Shown here piece by piece: positions 1 through 7,499 of a DNA stretch of 12,167 bases. Origin of the DNA: Nitrososphaerota archaeon (GTDB lineage: Archaea > Thermoproteota > Nitrososphaeria > Nitrososphaerales > CADDZS01); assembly GCA_013288145.1 (NCBI GenBank), contig JABDCJ010000067.1, forward strand, positions 1 through 12,167, in the 5' to 3' direction. A program made the translations under genes and the position numbers. Below the pieces are notes generated by a model. The model worked only from the letters and a program-made list of their open reading frames with translations, was not told where the DNA came from and made no database searches. The stretch's first letter is position 1. Every line of letters begins with the position of its first letter.

Positions 1-993
1 GATCTTTTCCTGCACGTGCTGGAACTCGTTTATTCCAATGGTGTCACTGATCAAAGTAACAACTCCTAGAATAAATTCGGTCTTTGCAATGTTTTTGATC
101 ATTACCTGATGCGCCATGTGGACGATTCCTCCGCTCACCTCCTGCAGAGTGTTTACCGTTTCGACGTCCTCGAGGAAAAAGACCCTGTCCCACGGGACCA
201 AAACATCATCGAATATGACTACCGCATCCTGCTCGTCAAACCTCGAAGCAAGCGGATGGTCAAATTGTGAGTTTTCAGAAAATGATTCGCGGCAAATAAA
301 TTTCAGACCTTTCGCGCTGGTGGGTATCCCGAAACCAAACGAGTATGGCATGTCGTCTGCAGTACCCCGGATAACGGTCGAGGGGAACACCATGATCTCG
401 TCAGCTAAAGGCAGGGTCGCAAGCATCCTCGCACCTCGGATGAGAACGCCCTCGTCGTTTTTATCGACAACCCGAGCAGCAAGATAAGGATCAGACTGCT
501 TGCTAGGTCCGACGCTTCGATTTGCCTGTGGATGGATCAGTGTGTGCGTGAGCAATAGGTCGTTCTCCCGGATGTATTCGTAATATCCTTGAACGTTTGA
601 TGCAAAGCGAGGATCTTTCTTGCCGAAGAATTTCGAAGCAGAAGCAAGAGCCATAAGATCGCTATTGAGATAATCCGGAGTCCTTCCGAGCATACCGCCG
701 GAATAATCTGCCCAGGTCTTCATCATCGCGTGACGCTTTTCGATATCCTCGAGTCGGAGAGGTTGAAGAAAACTCATTCCCACTCCATCTCCAGAGGTCG
801 GAGACGTGAAGGTCATGCGCTCGATGAGCTCAGGATCGTGCTGCATGTCGTATAGATGGGAGATGGATCTCGCAACTGCCCTAAACTTCGGGTGCTTGCT
901 GACGTCCCTTGTAATCTTCTCCCCCTCGATCCAAATTTCCCTGGGAGTTGAGTTGAGTCTTGATAGGTACTCTTTTCCGGTTCTTGCTCCCAA
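1..993 (-). CDS. hpaB: 4-hydroxyphenylacetate 3-monooxygenase, oxygenase component (HpaB family), C-terminus cut by window edge
   Basis: Large component of a two-component flavin monooxygenase that uses reduced FAD from a separate reductase to ortho-hydroxylate 4-hydroxyphenylacetate or a related phenol in the cytoplasm. 331 residues are visible of a family length near 480-520, so about the last third is missing. The start is TTG at 993. It gives the family-typical opening MGARTGKEYL, an in-frame TAA lies just upstream, and a GGGAGTGA ribosome site sits 7 nt before it. Family hallmarks are AVARSISHLYDMQHDP (39-54), WADYSGGMLGRTPDYLN (94-110), LLLTHTLIHPQANR (146-159) and HPLASRFDEQDAVVIFDDV (246-264). 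R104, Y108 and H150 appear to correspond to the substrate-pocket Arg, Tyr and His known from characterised HpaB. It lies 32 nt after the FAH-family gene, so the two are probably cotranscribed. No reductase (HpaC) is visible. The exact phenolic substrate is inferred. Confidence 0.92.
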   Translation of the reverse strand, partial: MGARTGKEYLSRLNSTPREIWIEGEKITRDVSKHPKFRAVARSISHLYDMQHDPELIERMTFTSPTSGDGVGMSFLQPLRLEDIEKRHAMMKTWADYSGGMLGRTPDYLNSDLMALASASKFFGKKDPRFASNVQGYYEYIRENDLLLTHTLIHPQANRSVGPSKQSDPYLAARVVDKNDEGVLIRGARMLATLPLADEIMVFPSTVIRGTADDMPYSFGFGIPTSAKGLKFICRESFSENSQFDHPLASRFDEQDAVVIFDDVLVPWDRVFFLEDVETVNTLQEVSGGIVHMAHQVMIKNIAKTEFILGVVTLISDTIGINEFQHVQEKI

Positions 994-1000
994 CTCAATT

Positions 1001-1008
1001 TCACTCCC
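1001..1008 (-). promoter_or_regulatory. Ribosome binding site deciding the hpaB TTG start
   Basis: On the minus strand GGGAGTGA is followed by 7 nt and then TTG at 993-991. This supports the TTG start over the GTG inside the site itself, which opens a different frame lacking family similarity. Confidence 0.6.
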
Positions 1009-1025
1009 GAAACGTTAAGAGAATC

Positions 1026-1769
1026 TCATTTTTCTGCAACTACTGTGTTGACCAGCTTGCCAAGGTTTTCGATCTCGACTTCGACTCTGTCTCCTGGATG
1101 GATCGGAGAAATTCCTTTCGGCGTGCCTGTTAAGATCATGTCCTCTGGCATTAGGGTCATGAATTCTGAAATATACTCTATCAGTTTGGGGACGTTATGT
1201 ACCAGGTCTGCCGTAATTCCCTCCTGCCTGACTTCTCCGTTAATTAGTGTCCTGATTTTGAGATTTGAAATGTCACCTGCTTCATCCGGTGTAACCAGTA
1301 ATGGACCCGCAGGGCAGAATGTATCAAATCCCTTTGCCTTAACTGGTGGACGAAATATATTCGTAATAAAGTCTCTCGCGGTAACATCGTTAGCAATCGT
1401 ATAACCCTTCACGTAGTCCAGTGCATCATTGATCCGCACCCGTCTTGCTGGCTTTCCGATAACGACGCAAAGTTCGCCTTCGTAATGCACGTACTTTGCA
1501 TTTTTAGGATAGACGATTTCCTCATTGTTTCCGATAAGTGAACTAAGCGGTTTTAGAAAAAGTACAGGGTCCTCTGAAACGTTCAATCCGAGTTCGTTTG
1601 CATGATCAAGGTAGTTCAAGACAAGTCCGACTATCTTGCTGGGCTTGGAGGGAGATAACCAAGTTATTTCTTCTGCGGAGTACATCTTGCCCGTACTATC
1701 TTCCAGTCGTCCATTTACTTCGGTGCCTTCCAAGTATGTTCCATGGTGAAGGAATCTTGCGAACCGCAT
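1026..1769 (-). CDS. Fumarylacetoacetate hydrolase (FAH) family protein, HpaG/acylpyruvase-like
   Basis: Cytoplasmic metal-dependent enzyme acting on 2-oxo/2-hydroxy-diene acids; relatives are HpaG-type isomerase/decarboxylases of homoprotocatechuate breakdown, acylpyruvases and oxaloacetate decarboxylases. The 247 residues form one FAH catalytic domain: VGLVLNYLDHANELG (47-61), PVLFLKPLSSLIG (68-80), VHYEGELCVVIG (94-105), GYTIANDVTARDF (122-134), and the C-terminal signature MILTGTPKGISPIHPGD (211-227). E97, E99 and D128 fit the usual Mg2+/Mn2+ ligands. Start is ATG at 1769 and the length is typical. The next gene on the strand is hpaB, and hydroxylated arylacetate ring-cleavage products are plausible substrates. 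That link comes from gene order, since family members with different substrates look alike at this level. Confidence 0.9.
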   Translation of the reverse strand: MRFARFLHHGTYLEGTEVNGRLEDSTGKMYSAEEITWLSPSKPSKIVGLVLNYLDHANELGLNVSEDPVLFLKPLSSLIGNNEEIVYPKNAKYVHYEGELCVVIGKPARRVRINDALDYVKGYTIANDVTARDFITNIFRPPVKAKGFDTFCPAGPLLVTPDEAGDISNLKIRTLINGEVRQEGITADLVHNVPKLIEYISEFMTLMPEDMILTGTPKGISPIHPGDRVEVEIENLGKLVNTVVAEK

Positions 1770-1865
1770 TCTTTTCGGACTATCGCCCGAAAATACGGGG
1801 GCTCCTTTTCAAATTATTCGAAGAATTGTTTGCACAGGCGGACTGCTGGCCCGCTCAGGCGATTC
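1770..1865 (-). other. Intergenic region before the FAH/hpaB pair, weak promoter-like AT block and short hairpins
   Basis: 96 nt separate the permease stop from the FAH start. Read on the minus strand, it has a GC-rich imperfect hairpin just after the permease stop (GCGGGC / GTCCGC, 5-nt loop, one G-T pair). An AT-rich block follows (GAATAATTTG, about 1811-1820) that could serve as a TATA box about 45 nt before the FAH ATG. A small CCCG-TATTTT-CGGG hairpin sits nearer the start. None is strong. The gap and AT block suggest the aromatic pair has its own promoter. Confidence 0.3.
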
Positions 1866-2774
1866 TTAGTTGAATTCCTTTCTCTCGAAAAGCAATAGTC
1901 CCAAGATTGAAGTTACGACAAAGTAGCCAAGCATTATCATGAGTCCCTCTGGAATCGTCGCAATGTATTGAACGAGACCAGCACCTCCTCCACCACCGCC
2001 AGGACCAAACGTCAGTGATGTCTGATGGGGCGGATACGGAACAGTAAATACGTTTGAGACGATGCCGGACCCGTAGCTTAAGCTGAACCAAGGCTCAACG
2101 TGAGCGAGATTTGTTACGAGCGTATCAATGATACTGAACCCAAAGAGCAGAAGTATGATTGTAACCAGAATCGAATATGAGCTGCTTTTGAATAGGGAGC
2201 TAAATAGAAACGTAAAACCTAGACCGGCAATCAAGTAGACCAAAGTGAAAACGAGAGCCTCTCCGTATTGGGATGGAATGTTCGTTCCAAGATAATATAG
2301 TCCGTTGACAACCGTTACCGCAGTATAGACACCCATTATTATCAGTGATGCGAGAAATGCTGCGATCCATTTTCCGATATAAATGGATGATCGTCGGATC
2401 GGGTTACCCACGAGAAAGTATCCCGTCTTGTTTTGAAACTCACCAGATATTGCGTCGCCGCCGAAAAATACAGAACAGAAAACAACTATCAGGGTCGGTG
2501 CGAAGGAATACCACCCAGCATAAAAGCCCAATGCATTAAGCGGTGAACCAGCCAGAGAACTCGCTCCATAGTAAGCGATCGCGACAGTCAATGCTAGAGC
2601 AATAATCAGTGTAATCGCCAGGAGGATTAAGAAACGGCGAGATCTGAAATAGTTTAGAATTTCATACTTTGCAATTATTCCGACCTGCCCGATGCTCGTC
2701 GGAAGCTTATTTCCCTCTAGAGAAGCTGCTGGAGGAATACTTTCTTTTTGCTGTTGCATCGAATTCTGACTCAA
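1866..2774 (-). CDS. ABC-2 type transporter permease
   Basis: Membrane subunit of an ABC exporter-type transporter; substrate unknown. 302 residues. A cytoplasmic N-terminal tail with an interfacial helix (about 30-48) is followed by six likely membrane segments near 49-69, 86-105, 133-157, 172-195, 202-222 and 277-296. The stretch GGDAISGEFQNKTGYFLVG (105-123) matches the ABC-2 coupling region between TM2 and TM3. The exterior loop before the last TM is unusually glycine-rich (six Gly at 259-264). The start is taken as TTG at 2774 because GGGTGG lies 10 nt upstream; ATG five codons later is possible but its spacing is poor. It starts 18 nt after the stop of the ATPase gene, so the pair is an operon. 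No substrate-binding protein is nearby, consistent with export or a drug/lipid-type system. Confidence 0.9.
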   Translation of the reverse strand: MSQNSMQQQKESIPPAASLEGNKLPTSIGQVGIIAKYEILNYFRSRRFLILLAITLIIALALTVAIAYYGASSLAGSPLNALGFYAGWYSFAPTLIVVFCSVFFGGDAISGEFQNKTGYFLVGNPIRRSSIYIGKWIAAFLASLIIMGVYTAVTVVNGLYYLGTNIPSQYGEALVFTLVYLIAGLGFTFLFSSLFKSSSYSILVTIILLLFGFSIIDTLVTNLAHVEPWFSLSYGSGIVSNVFTVPYPPHQTSLTFGPGGGGGGAGLVQYIATIPEGLMIMLGYFVVTSILGLLLFERKEFN

Positions 2775-2784
2775 AATTATTTTC

Positions 2785-2790
2785 CACCCA
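2785..2790 (-). promoter_or_regulatory. Ribosome binding site for the ABC permease
   Basis: GGGTGG on the minus strand lies in the 18-nt gap between the ATPase stop and the permease TTG start, with 10 nt spacing. It favours TTG 2774 over ATG 2759. Confidence 0.45.
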
Positions 2791-2792
2791 AA

Positions 2793-3737
2793 CTATAACG
2801 TATCTTTGATCAAGTTAAGGTAAGTATCTTCGAGTGCCGAACCGGACGCCCTAAAACTAATTATTCCGATTCGCATTGAGACAAGATCTTCAAGCAACCT
2901 TTCTTGAACTTCCATCCCCCCTGCAAATTTCAATTTGAGGTTCCTGGAATCCATCTTCTCAACCGAGATTACTCCTTGCGCCTTCGAAACAATCCCGGTA
3001 ATTCTATCGTCAATTGGTTTGCTAAAACCGGCTTCAATAATGGTGGAACTACCGTCACCTGAAAATCTGGAAATTACATTGGAAAGAGTGTCGTAGACCA
3101 GAAGCTTGCCGTGATCTATCATTGCGACTTCGTCGCACACGTCCGACACCTCGGGCAGAAGATGCGAACTCATGAAAATGAGCCGATTTCTCTTTTTGAG
3201 CGATTTGACAATGTCCCTGACCTCGGCCATCCCTCTTGGATCGAGTCCCGTTGTCGGCTCGTCTAGAATGATAAGATCTGGCTCCGAAAGCAAAGCGGAT
3301 GCGATATTGATCCTCTGCTTCATTCCCTTCGAAAACTTGCCGACTTTTTTGTCCTTCCACTCCTCCATCTTTACTTCAGCTAGTGCATTATCAATCCTCT
3401 TAGATCGCTCCGCTCGAGGAATGCCTCTGATCTCAGCAATGAACGATAGAGCTTCTTTTGGCGTGAACGAGGGATAAATTTCGGGACTCTCGATTAAAGT
3501 TCCGCAATGTTCTAGTGCCGCCCTCTTGTTTTCGTGAACGGTTATGTCGTTTATCATCGCCTTTCCTTTCGTGGCTCTGATCATATCGGTGAAAATCTTC
3601 AGTGTCGTTGTCTTGCCTGCACCGTTGGGTCCAAGAAAGCCAACGCATTTCGCTCCCTCAATTTTCAAGTTGAGATCAGAGAGTGCAGTAAAACTACCGT
3701 AGTTCTTGCTAAGATTTTGAGCTTCCAAGGATGGCAA
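2793..3737 (-). CDS. ABC transporter ATP-binding protein (CcmA/DrrA-like)
   Basis: Nucleotide-binding subunit that would drive the adjacent ABC-2 permease from the cytoplasmic face. 314 residues: an ABC domain (about 1-220) plus a C-terminal domain of about 90 residues typical of DrrA-like exporters. Walker A is GPNGAGKT (36-43). The signature is FSKGMKQR (135-142), the lysine variant common in this subfamily. Walker B and the catalytic Glu are DLIILDE (154-160), the D-loop GLD is 164-166, and the switch His is H192 in SSHLL. The usual Q-loop glutamine is replaced by Glu in LIESPEIYP (81-89), also frequent in the subfamily. The start is TTG at 3737; upstream frames close quickly and the next Met is inside the core. 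First gene of the pair; substrate cannot be told from sequence. Confidence 0.96.
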   Translation of the reverse strand: MPSLEAQNLSKNYGSFTALSDLNLKIEGAKCVGFLGPNGAGKTTTLKIFTDMIRATKGKAMINDITVHENKRAALEHCGTLIESPEIYPSFTPKEALSFIAEIRGIPRAERSKRIDNALAEVKMEEWKDKKVGKFSKGMKQRINIASALLSEPDLIILDEPTTGLDPRGMAEVRDIVKSLKKRNRLIFMSSHLLPEVSDVCDEVAMIDHGKLLVYDTLSNVISRFSGDGSSTIIEAGFSKPIDDRITGIVSKAQGVISVEKMDSRNLKLKFAGGMEVQERLLEDLVSMRIGIISFRASGSALEDTYLNLIKDTL

Positions 3738-3941
3738 CTAAATTTTCATTTCCAGCTCACCCGAAAATTCCAAGAAGGAAATCTAAAACGATGCGAGCTG
3801 TCCTAATCTTAAAATCGAATGCATATAACCATGTACGCTTCACTATTACAGTTCTCAAATCGCTTATGCTATATCGCTCTCAATAGTAATACGACCATCT
3901 ATGATGTGAGAGCTTAAGGAGATTCGAAAATAGTCTTTATC
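3738..3941 (-). promoter_or_regulatory. Intergenic region upstream of the ABC transporter with TATA-like sites
   Basis: 204 nt with no gene on either strand. On the minus strand, candidate TATA boxes are TTATAT (3828-3823) and TTTTAAGA (3814-3807). Either would place transcription start roughly 45-60 nt before the ATPase TTG. No clear GDH terminator was seen beyond a short TATTTT shortly after the GDH stop. GGTGA occurs about 20 nt before the ATPase start, too far for a normal ribosome site. Confidence 0.35.
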
Positions 3942-5204
3942 CTAGTGCCAGCCTGAGAGCTTCATAGCGGCCACTACTTTATTGACGGCGAGAACTAACG
4001 CTGCGCGCCTAAGATCAATGTTATCTTTCTCAGCGAGGGCCACAACCTCATTGAAAGAGTACACCATCTTGTGTTCCAGCCGCTCATTTACTTCCTCCAA
4101 GGGCCAGTGATCCCGATTCAAGTTCTGAACCCACTCAAAGTATGAGACGAGAACTCCGCCAGAGTTTGCGAGTATATCCGGAACGAGCCGTATTCCCTGC
4201 CTTGCCAAAATCTTGTCCGCCATGGGAGTCGTCGGTCCGTTAGCCGCTTCAATCACGATTTTCGCTTTGATCTTGTGAGCATTATTTTCAGTGATCTGAT
4301 TTTCCAGAGCCGCCGGTATCAAAAGATCTGCTTCTGTTTCGAGTACGGCCTCGTTTGAGATCTGCTCGACGTCGGGCAGCATACTCACTGAGCCGAGTCT
4401 GTTTGAAGTCTCAAGCATCGAAGAGAAGCTTTCCTCAAAATATTTTCTCGGGATTTTCGGTCTGGCACCACCTACTACATCGCTGACTGCAACGATTTTT
4501 GCTCCCATTTCCATGAGAGATTTTACAGTGTTCGATCCGACGTTTCCAAAGCCCTGAACTGCGACTGTAACATCCTTCATCTCCCTGTGGAGGTACTTTT
4601 TCACTGCCTCACGAGTACAAATTGCAACTCCCCTTCCGGTTGCTGCGGCCCTGCCCTCAGACCCACCAATTTCTATAGGCTTTCCAGTTACAACAGCTGG
4701 TACATTGTGACCGTGTAGCCTTGAATATTCGTTCATCATCCACGCCATAGTTTGTGGATTTGTGTTGAGGTCAGGTGCGGGGATGTCAACTTCCGGTCCG
4801 ATGTCCCGGTCAAGCGCTGAAACGTATTTTCTCGTTAATCTTTCAAGATCGTCATTACTGAGTTTTTTAGGATCGACCGTGACGCCGCCCTTTGCTCCAC
4901 CGAATGGAATGTCGATTACGGCAGCCTTCCACGTCATCCACATTGCAAGTGCCTTTACTTCGCCGAGAGTAACGCTCGGATGGTATCTGATTCCTCCCTT
5001 GTAAGGCCCTCTTGCATTGTTGTGCTGGACCCTGTAACCGGTAAAGGTAACTGAGGTCCCATCGCCAAGCTTCAGGGGAAGTGCAACTATAACTTCTCTC
5101 CTGGGGCTCTTCAGCATCTCGTAATATTCGGGTTCTATTGAAATAACGTCAGTGATGGAGGCGAGTTGAGCGAGCGCATTATTGAAGGGGTTCTCGGCTT
5201 CCAA
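3942..5204 (-). CDS. gdhA: Glutamate dehydrogenase (Glu/Leu/Phe/Val dehydrogenase family)
   Basis: Catalyses reversible oxidative deamination of glutamate to 2-oxoglutarate and ammonia with NAD(P), linking carbon and nitrogen metabolism in the cytoplasm; family members are hexamers. 420 residues, the usual size. Substrate domain: GPYKGGIRYHP (66-76) with K69, MTWKAAVIDIPFGGAKGGV (90-108) with K93 and catalytic K105, and PAPDLNT (142-148) with D145. Dinucleotide domain: AVQGFGNVGSN (215-225) with the GxGxxG fold and an acidic D242 at the end of the second strand, which hints at NAD preference (inference). The C-terminal half ends with LANSGGVLVSYFEW (345-358), also conserved. The start is TTG at 5204, since an in-frame stop lies shortly upstream and the next Met is at residue 30. 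It is monocistronic by spacing, with its own TATA box. Confidence 0.97.
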   Translation of the reverse strand: MEAENPFNNALAQLASITDVISIEPEYYEMLKSPRREVIVALPLKLGDGTSVTFTGYRVQHNNARGPYKGGIRYHPSVTLGEVKALAMWMTWKAAVIDIPFGGAKGGVTVDPKKLSNDDLERLTRKYVSALDRDIGPEVDIPAPDLNTNPQTMAWMMNEYSRLHGHNVPAVVTGKPIEIGGSEGRAAATGRGVAICTREAVKKYLHREMKDVTVAVQGFGNVGSNTVKSLMEMGAKIVAVSDVVGGARPKIPRKYFEESFSSMLETSNRLGSVSMLPDVEQISNEAVLETEADLLIPAALENQITENNAHKIKAKIVIEAANGPTTPMADKILARQGIRLVPDILANSGGVLVSYFEWVQNLNRDHWPLEEVNERLEHKMVYSFNEVVALAEKDNIDLRRAALVLAVNKVVAAMKLSGWH

Positions 5205-5240
5205 ATGGTGGTCTCTGAAGCGGATTTAGTCGAATTTCAC

Positions 5241-5248
5241 TATTTAAG
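5241..5248 (-). promoter_or_regulatory. Archaeal TATA box of the glutamate dehydrogenase gene
   Basis: CTTAAATA on the minus strand, centred about 41 nt before the GDH start codon. With the usual 25-27 nt to the transcription start, the leader would be only about 14 nt, consistent with the lack of a clear ribosome site and typical of archaeal short-leader genes. Confidence 0.55.
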
Positions 5249-5330
5249 GTAGGAAGAATCCTCCCTACGAATCTCGGGATTTGCAATTACGACGGAGCTT
5301 CCTAAGTTGGAATTCATTTCCAATGGAACG

Positions 5331-6915
5331 TCAAGTCTCTTTTGCTTCGACAGGATCCTTTGGTTTCTCCTGTTCCTCCGATTTCCTGCTCTTAGATTCG
5401 GTTCGCAATGCCCGCCTAGCTCGGAAAACCGGATTGCTCAACATGGAAGAGTAAAGTTCCGTCGCTCTCTGCCGTAGTATGCTCCTGGGATCGAGATTCT
5501 GGTTTATCTCCCTCATTATGTCCTGAAGCTCCTCGCGATCAGTTTCGAGCTGGGCGGCAAATTCCTCATCTGAGATTCCGCCATCAGCTCTAAGTTTCTT
5601 AAGGGACTCGATAGCAGAAGCTGATTTTGATAGCCTCGCGTTCAAGCTCTCGACACTAGCTCGTTGCTCCGCTGGGAACTTTCTCCTAATGTATCTGTAC
5701 AGAAGTGCAGCCTGGACGCTGATCGAAAGGAAAGCCACGCCTAAAACTAGAGTCGTAAGTTGAGATTGATCAGCGGCAGAGATTGCAGTTGCAGGAATAG
5801 ACACTGCCAGCGCAATTGAGAGAGCTCCGCGCATGCCTCCAAGCATGCTCACGTTTCTCCACTTTAGGGGGATTTTCTCACCTATTCTGTCCATGATTGT
5901 GAGAATAGGATATACCGAAGCTGCACGCGCTGCAGTGACGGCAAGATAAGCAAGGACTATGGAACCAATTGAAGAGGCGAGTACGAATATGTTGGTACTG
6001 AATCCGATGAAGAGGAATGCAATCGAGTTACCGAGAAATGCCGCAACCTGCCAGAAGAGATTAATCGTTTCCCTGGTCGAAGGTCCAAGCGTAGTTCTGA
6101 TTGTAAAGTTTCCAAAGTACAGCCCAACGATAGCGACTGCGATCAGACCAGAGACTCCAATTGAGGAAGCTAACGCGTAAGAGCCATAGACCGCTGAGAT
6201 CGTAAGAATAGTTTGAGTCAGTTTGTCAGAGAGCAGGCTCGCGAGAACCTCCGCTAGGAACGCAACAATTAGCCCGACTAGAGCTCCACCGGCAAATAGA
6301 ATGGCAAAGTTCGATGCGGCGGAGACAAGCGAGACTTTGCCTATAGTACTAGAGGCAAGAATGATCGTGAAAACGCCAATGCCTGTTGCATCATTGAAGG
6401 CGGCCTCTGTATCCATGAGTGTAGCAAGCTTCGAGGGAACCTTTGCATTGCGAAAGACCTCAAGAACCGTTGCAACATCGGTCGGTGAGATGATCGCCGC
6501 AAACAAAAATGAGACAAGGAAAGGAAGGTTTGCGATTTTCCAGAGAATGAAACCAACTACAAGGGTTGATATGATCACCCCTATCGTCGCTAGAAGGATA
6601 GACGGTCTGATTACAGCCCTGAGATCTGTCGATTTTACGTGAATCATTGCCTCAAACAAAAGAGGCGGAACTACAAGTCCGACAAATAGTCCACCTTCTT
6701 GACCGCTGGATAATCCCACAAAAAAAGAGCTCATCTGAGAAATCACCTGCTGGAAAGTTCCCTGACCCAAAAAAAGAGAGTCCGGAAAGCGCGGAGAGAG
6801 TTATTCCTAGAATTACAAGTACCAGAGTGTACGGTACTCTAGCACGATGGGCTATTATGGAAGCAAGGAGCATTACCGCAAGAAAAGCGGCTACGAGTGC
6901 TTCGACTGAAAACAA
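5331..6915 (-). CDS. Na+(K+)/H+ antiporter, CPA1/NhaP type, with a frameshift near the N-terminus
   Basis: Membrane cation/proton exchanger for pH and salt balance. The gene lies in two frames. 6915 to about 6770 (TTG start) encodes TM1 and the hallmark RARVPYTLVLVILG; from 6770 down to 5331 the other frame continues with LFVGLVVPPLLFEA, ISPTDVATVLEVFR and TEAAFNDATG, the Asn-Asp ion-binding pair of CPA1. It then gives ARAASVY, GGMRGALSIALAVSIP and about 12 TMs in all. A cytosolic tail of about 110 residues follows, with a predicted helix pair (LKKLRADGGISDEEF) and a charged end. A net skip of one base at or between two T7 tracts (6775-6769 or 6726-6720) joins the halves into roughly 527 residues, a normal length. 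Everything else is intact, so a homopolymer sequencing error, a recent mutation or programmed slippage are all possible. It lies downstream of the F420-type gene on the same strand. Confidence 0.88.
6720..6775 (-). other. Frameshift window in the antiporter, bounded by two T7 tracts
   Basis: On the minus strand T7 occurs at 6775-6769 (before GGGTCAGG) and again at 6726-6720 (before GTGGG). Both the TM1 frame and the downstream frame are open across the interval. Reducing either T7 to T6 restores a continuous antiporter. The first site gives GLSFLGQGTFQQVISQM, which looks like a regular amphipathic helix; the second gives SGNFPAGDFSDELFFVGL. I lean to the first but cannot decide. Confidence 0.7.
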
Positions 6916-6945
6916 GAAAATGCCCTTGAAAGAAGAAAAGAAAGA

Positions 6946-6968
6946 ATCGGATTGAAAAAAATTCCGAT
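6946..6968 (-). repeat. Inverted repeat with T7 loop, possible terminator or leader hairpin
   Basis: On the minus strand ATCGGA (6968-6963) and TCCGAT (6951-6946) form a 6-bp stem around an 11-nt loop holding T7. A pyrimidine-rich run follows. It lies between the F420-type gene and the antiporter, 30 nt before the antiporter start. It could end upstream transcription or structure the leader. No convincing TATA box for the antiporter was seen in 6916-7035. Confidence 0.35.
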
Positions 6969-7035
6969 GAAAAAACGAGTAGATTAGGTACTGATTAGGG
7001 CAATGAGCATCCGAATTTCCGGAGCTGAAATCCGG

Positions 7036-7455
7036 TTATTTTGGATTTATTTCAATGACTGCCGAGAGTTCAAACCAGTCTTCCAGCGCCTCTTTCGTTG
7101 CGGGGCCGTAATATTTCTCGTACAGAGCCCGCATTCCATCTTCTCTTTCAGCGCTTCCATTTATTGCGATCTTTGCCTGTCCCTGAATCACCTCGCCGCC
7201 GATCTTCATTCGCACGTTGCTATCTTTCAGCAGATTTCTTATCCAATCAGTATATTCTCCCTCATGGGAGAGGTAGATTTTCCCGTTAGAGTGCGCAAAC
7301 CACAGCTCCACCTCATGATCTTTCCCGGACTTTCTCCCTTTCGTTGTGAGGTAGACGAATTTTTCATTTTTCAATTTCTCAGGGCTATTCAAGCTTAGAC
7401 TACGGATAACTGGAAGTTCTTCGAAGTTAATAAAGTTCCGAGATACTATTGACAA
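7036..7455 (-). CDS. Deazaflavin (F420)-dependent nitroreductase family protein (DUF385/Ddn-like)
   Basis: Small split-barrel flavin/deazaflavin-binding protein; relatives (PF04075) use F420H2 to reduce quinones or nitro compounds, or have unknown substrates. 139 residues, typical size. Family features are VYLTTKGRKSGKDHEVELWF (34-53), matching the LTTxGRKSG core that grips the cofactor, then IYLSHEGEYTDWIRNLLKD (60-78), matching the W(Y/I)xNL segment. A C-terminal helix runs about 105-128. The start is taken as TTG 7455; TTG at residue 22 is a possible shorter start, and no ATG exists before the core. It is divergent from the winged-helix regulator at 7579 across a repeat-bearing promoter, suggesting shared control. 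Cofactor use is inferred from family and substrate is unknown. Confidence 0.78.
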   Translation of the reverse strand: MSIVSRNFINFEELPVIRSLSLNSPEKLKNEKFVYLTTKGRKSGKDHEVELWFAHSNGKIYLSHEGEYTDWIRNLLKDSNVRMKIGGEVIQGQAKIAINGSAEREDGMRALYEKYYGPATKEALEDWFELSAVIEINPK

Positions 7456-7499
7456 GTGGGTTGGGTCAAAACGCGAACAGACGTAAGACCTAAAAGAAA

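Noticed and set aside
116..487. Open frame of 123 codons on the plus strand
   Set aside because: It is antisense to the well-conserved hpaB coding sequence and its translation has no domain-like pattern.
813..1004. GTG-started open frame on the minus strand overlapping the hpaB start
   Set aside because: It is out of frame with HpaB, whose own frame gives clear family motifs; the GTG lies in the hpaB ribosome site.
1770..1865. GC-rich hairpin as a factor-independent terminator after the permease
   Set aside because: The stem is short with a G-T pair and no T-tract follows it directly.
6652..6915. A separate small gene of 87 residues
   Set aside because: Its first about 50 residues are TM1 of the antiporter; the rest is out-of-frame translation after the frameshift.
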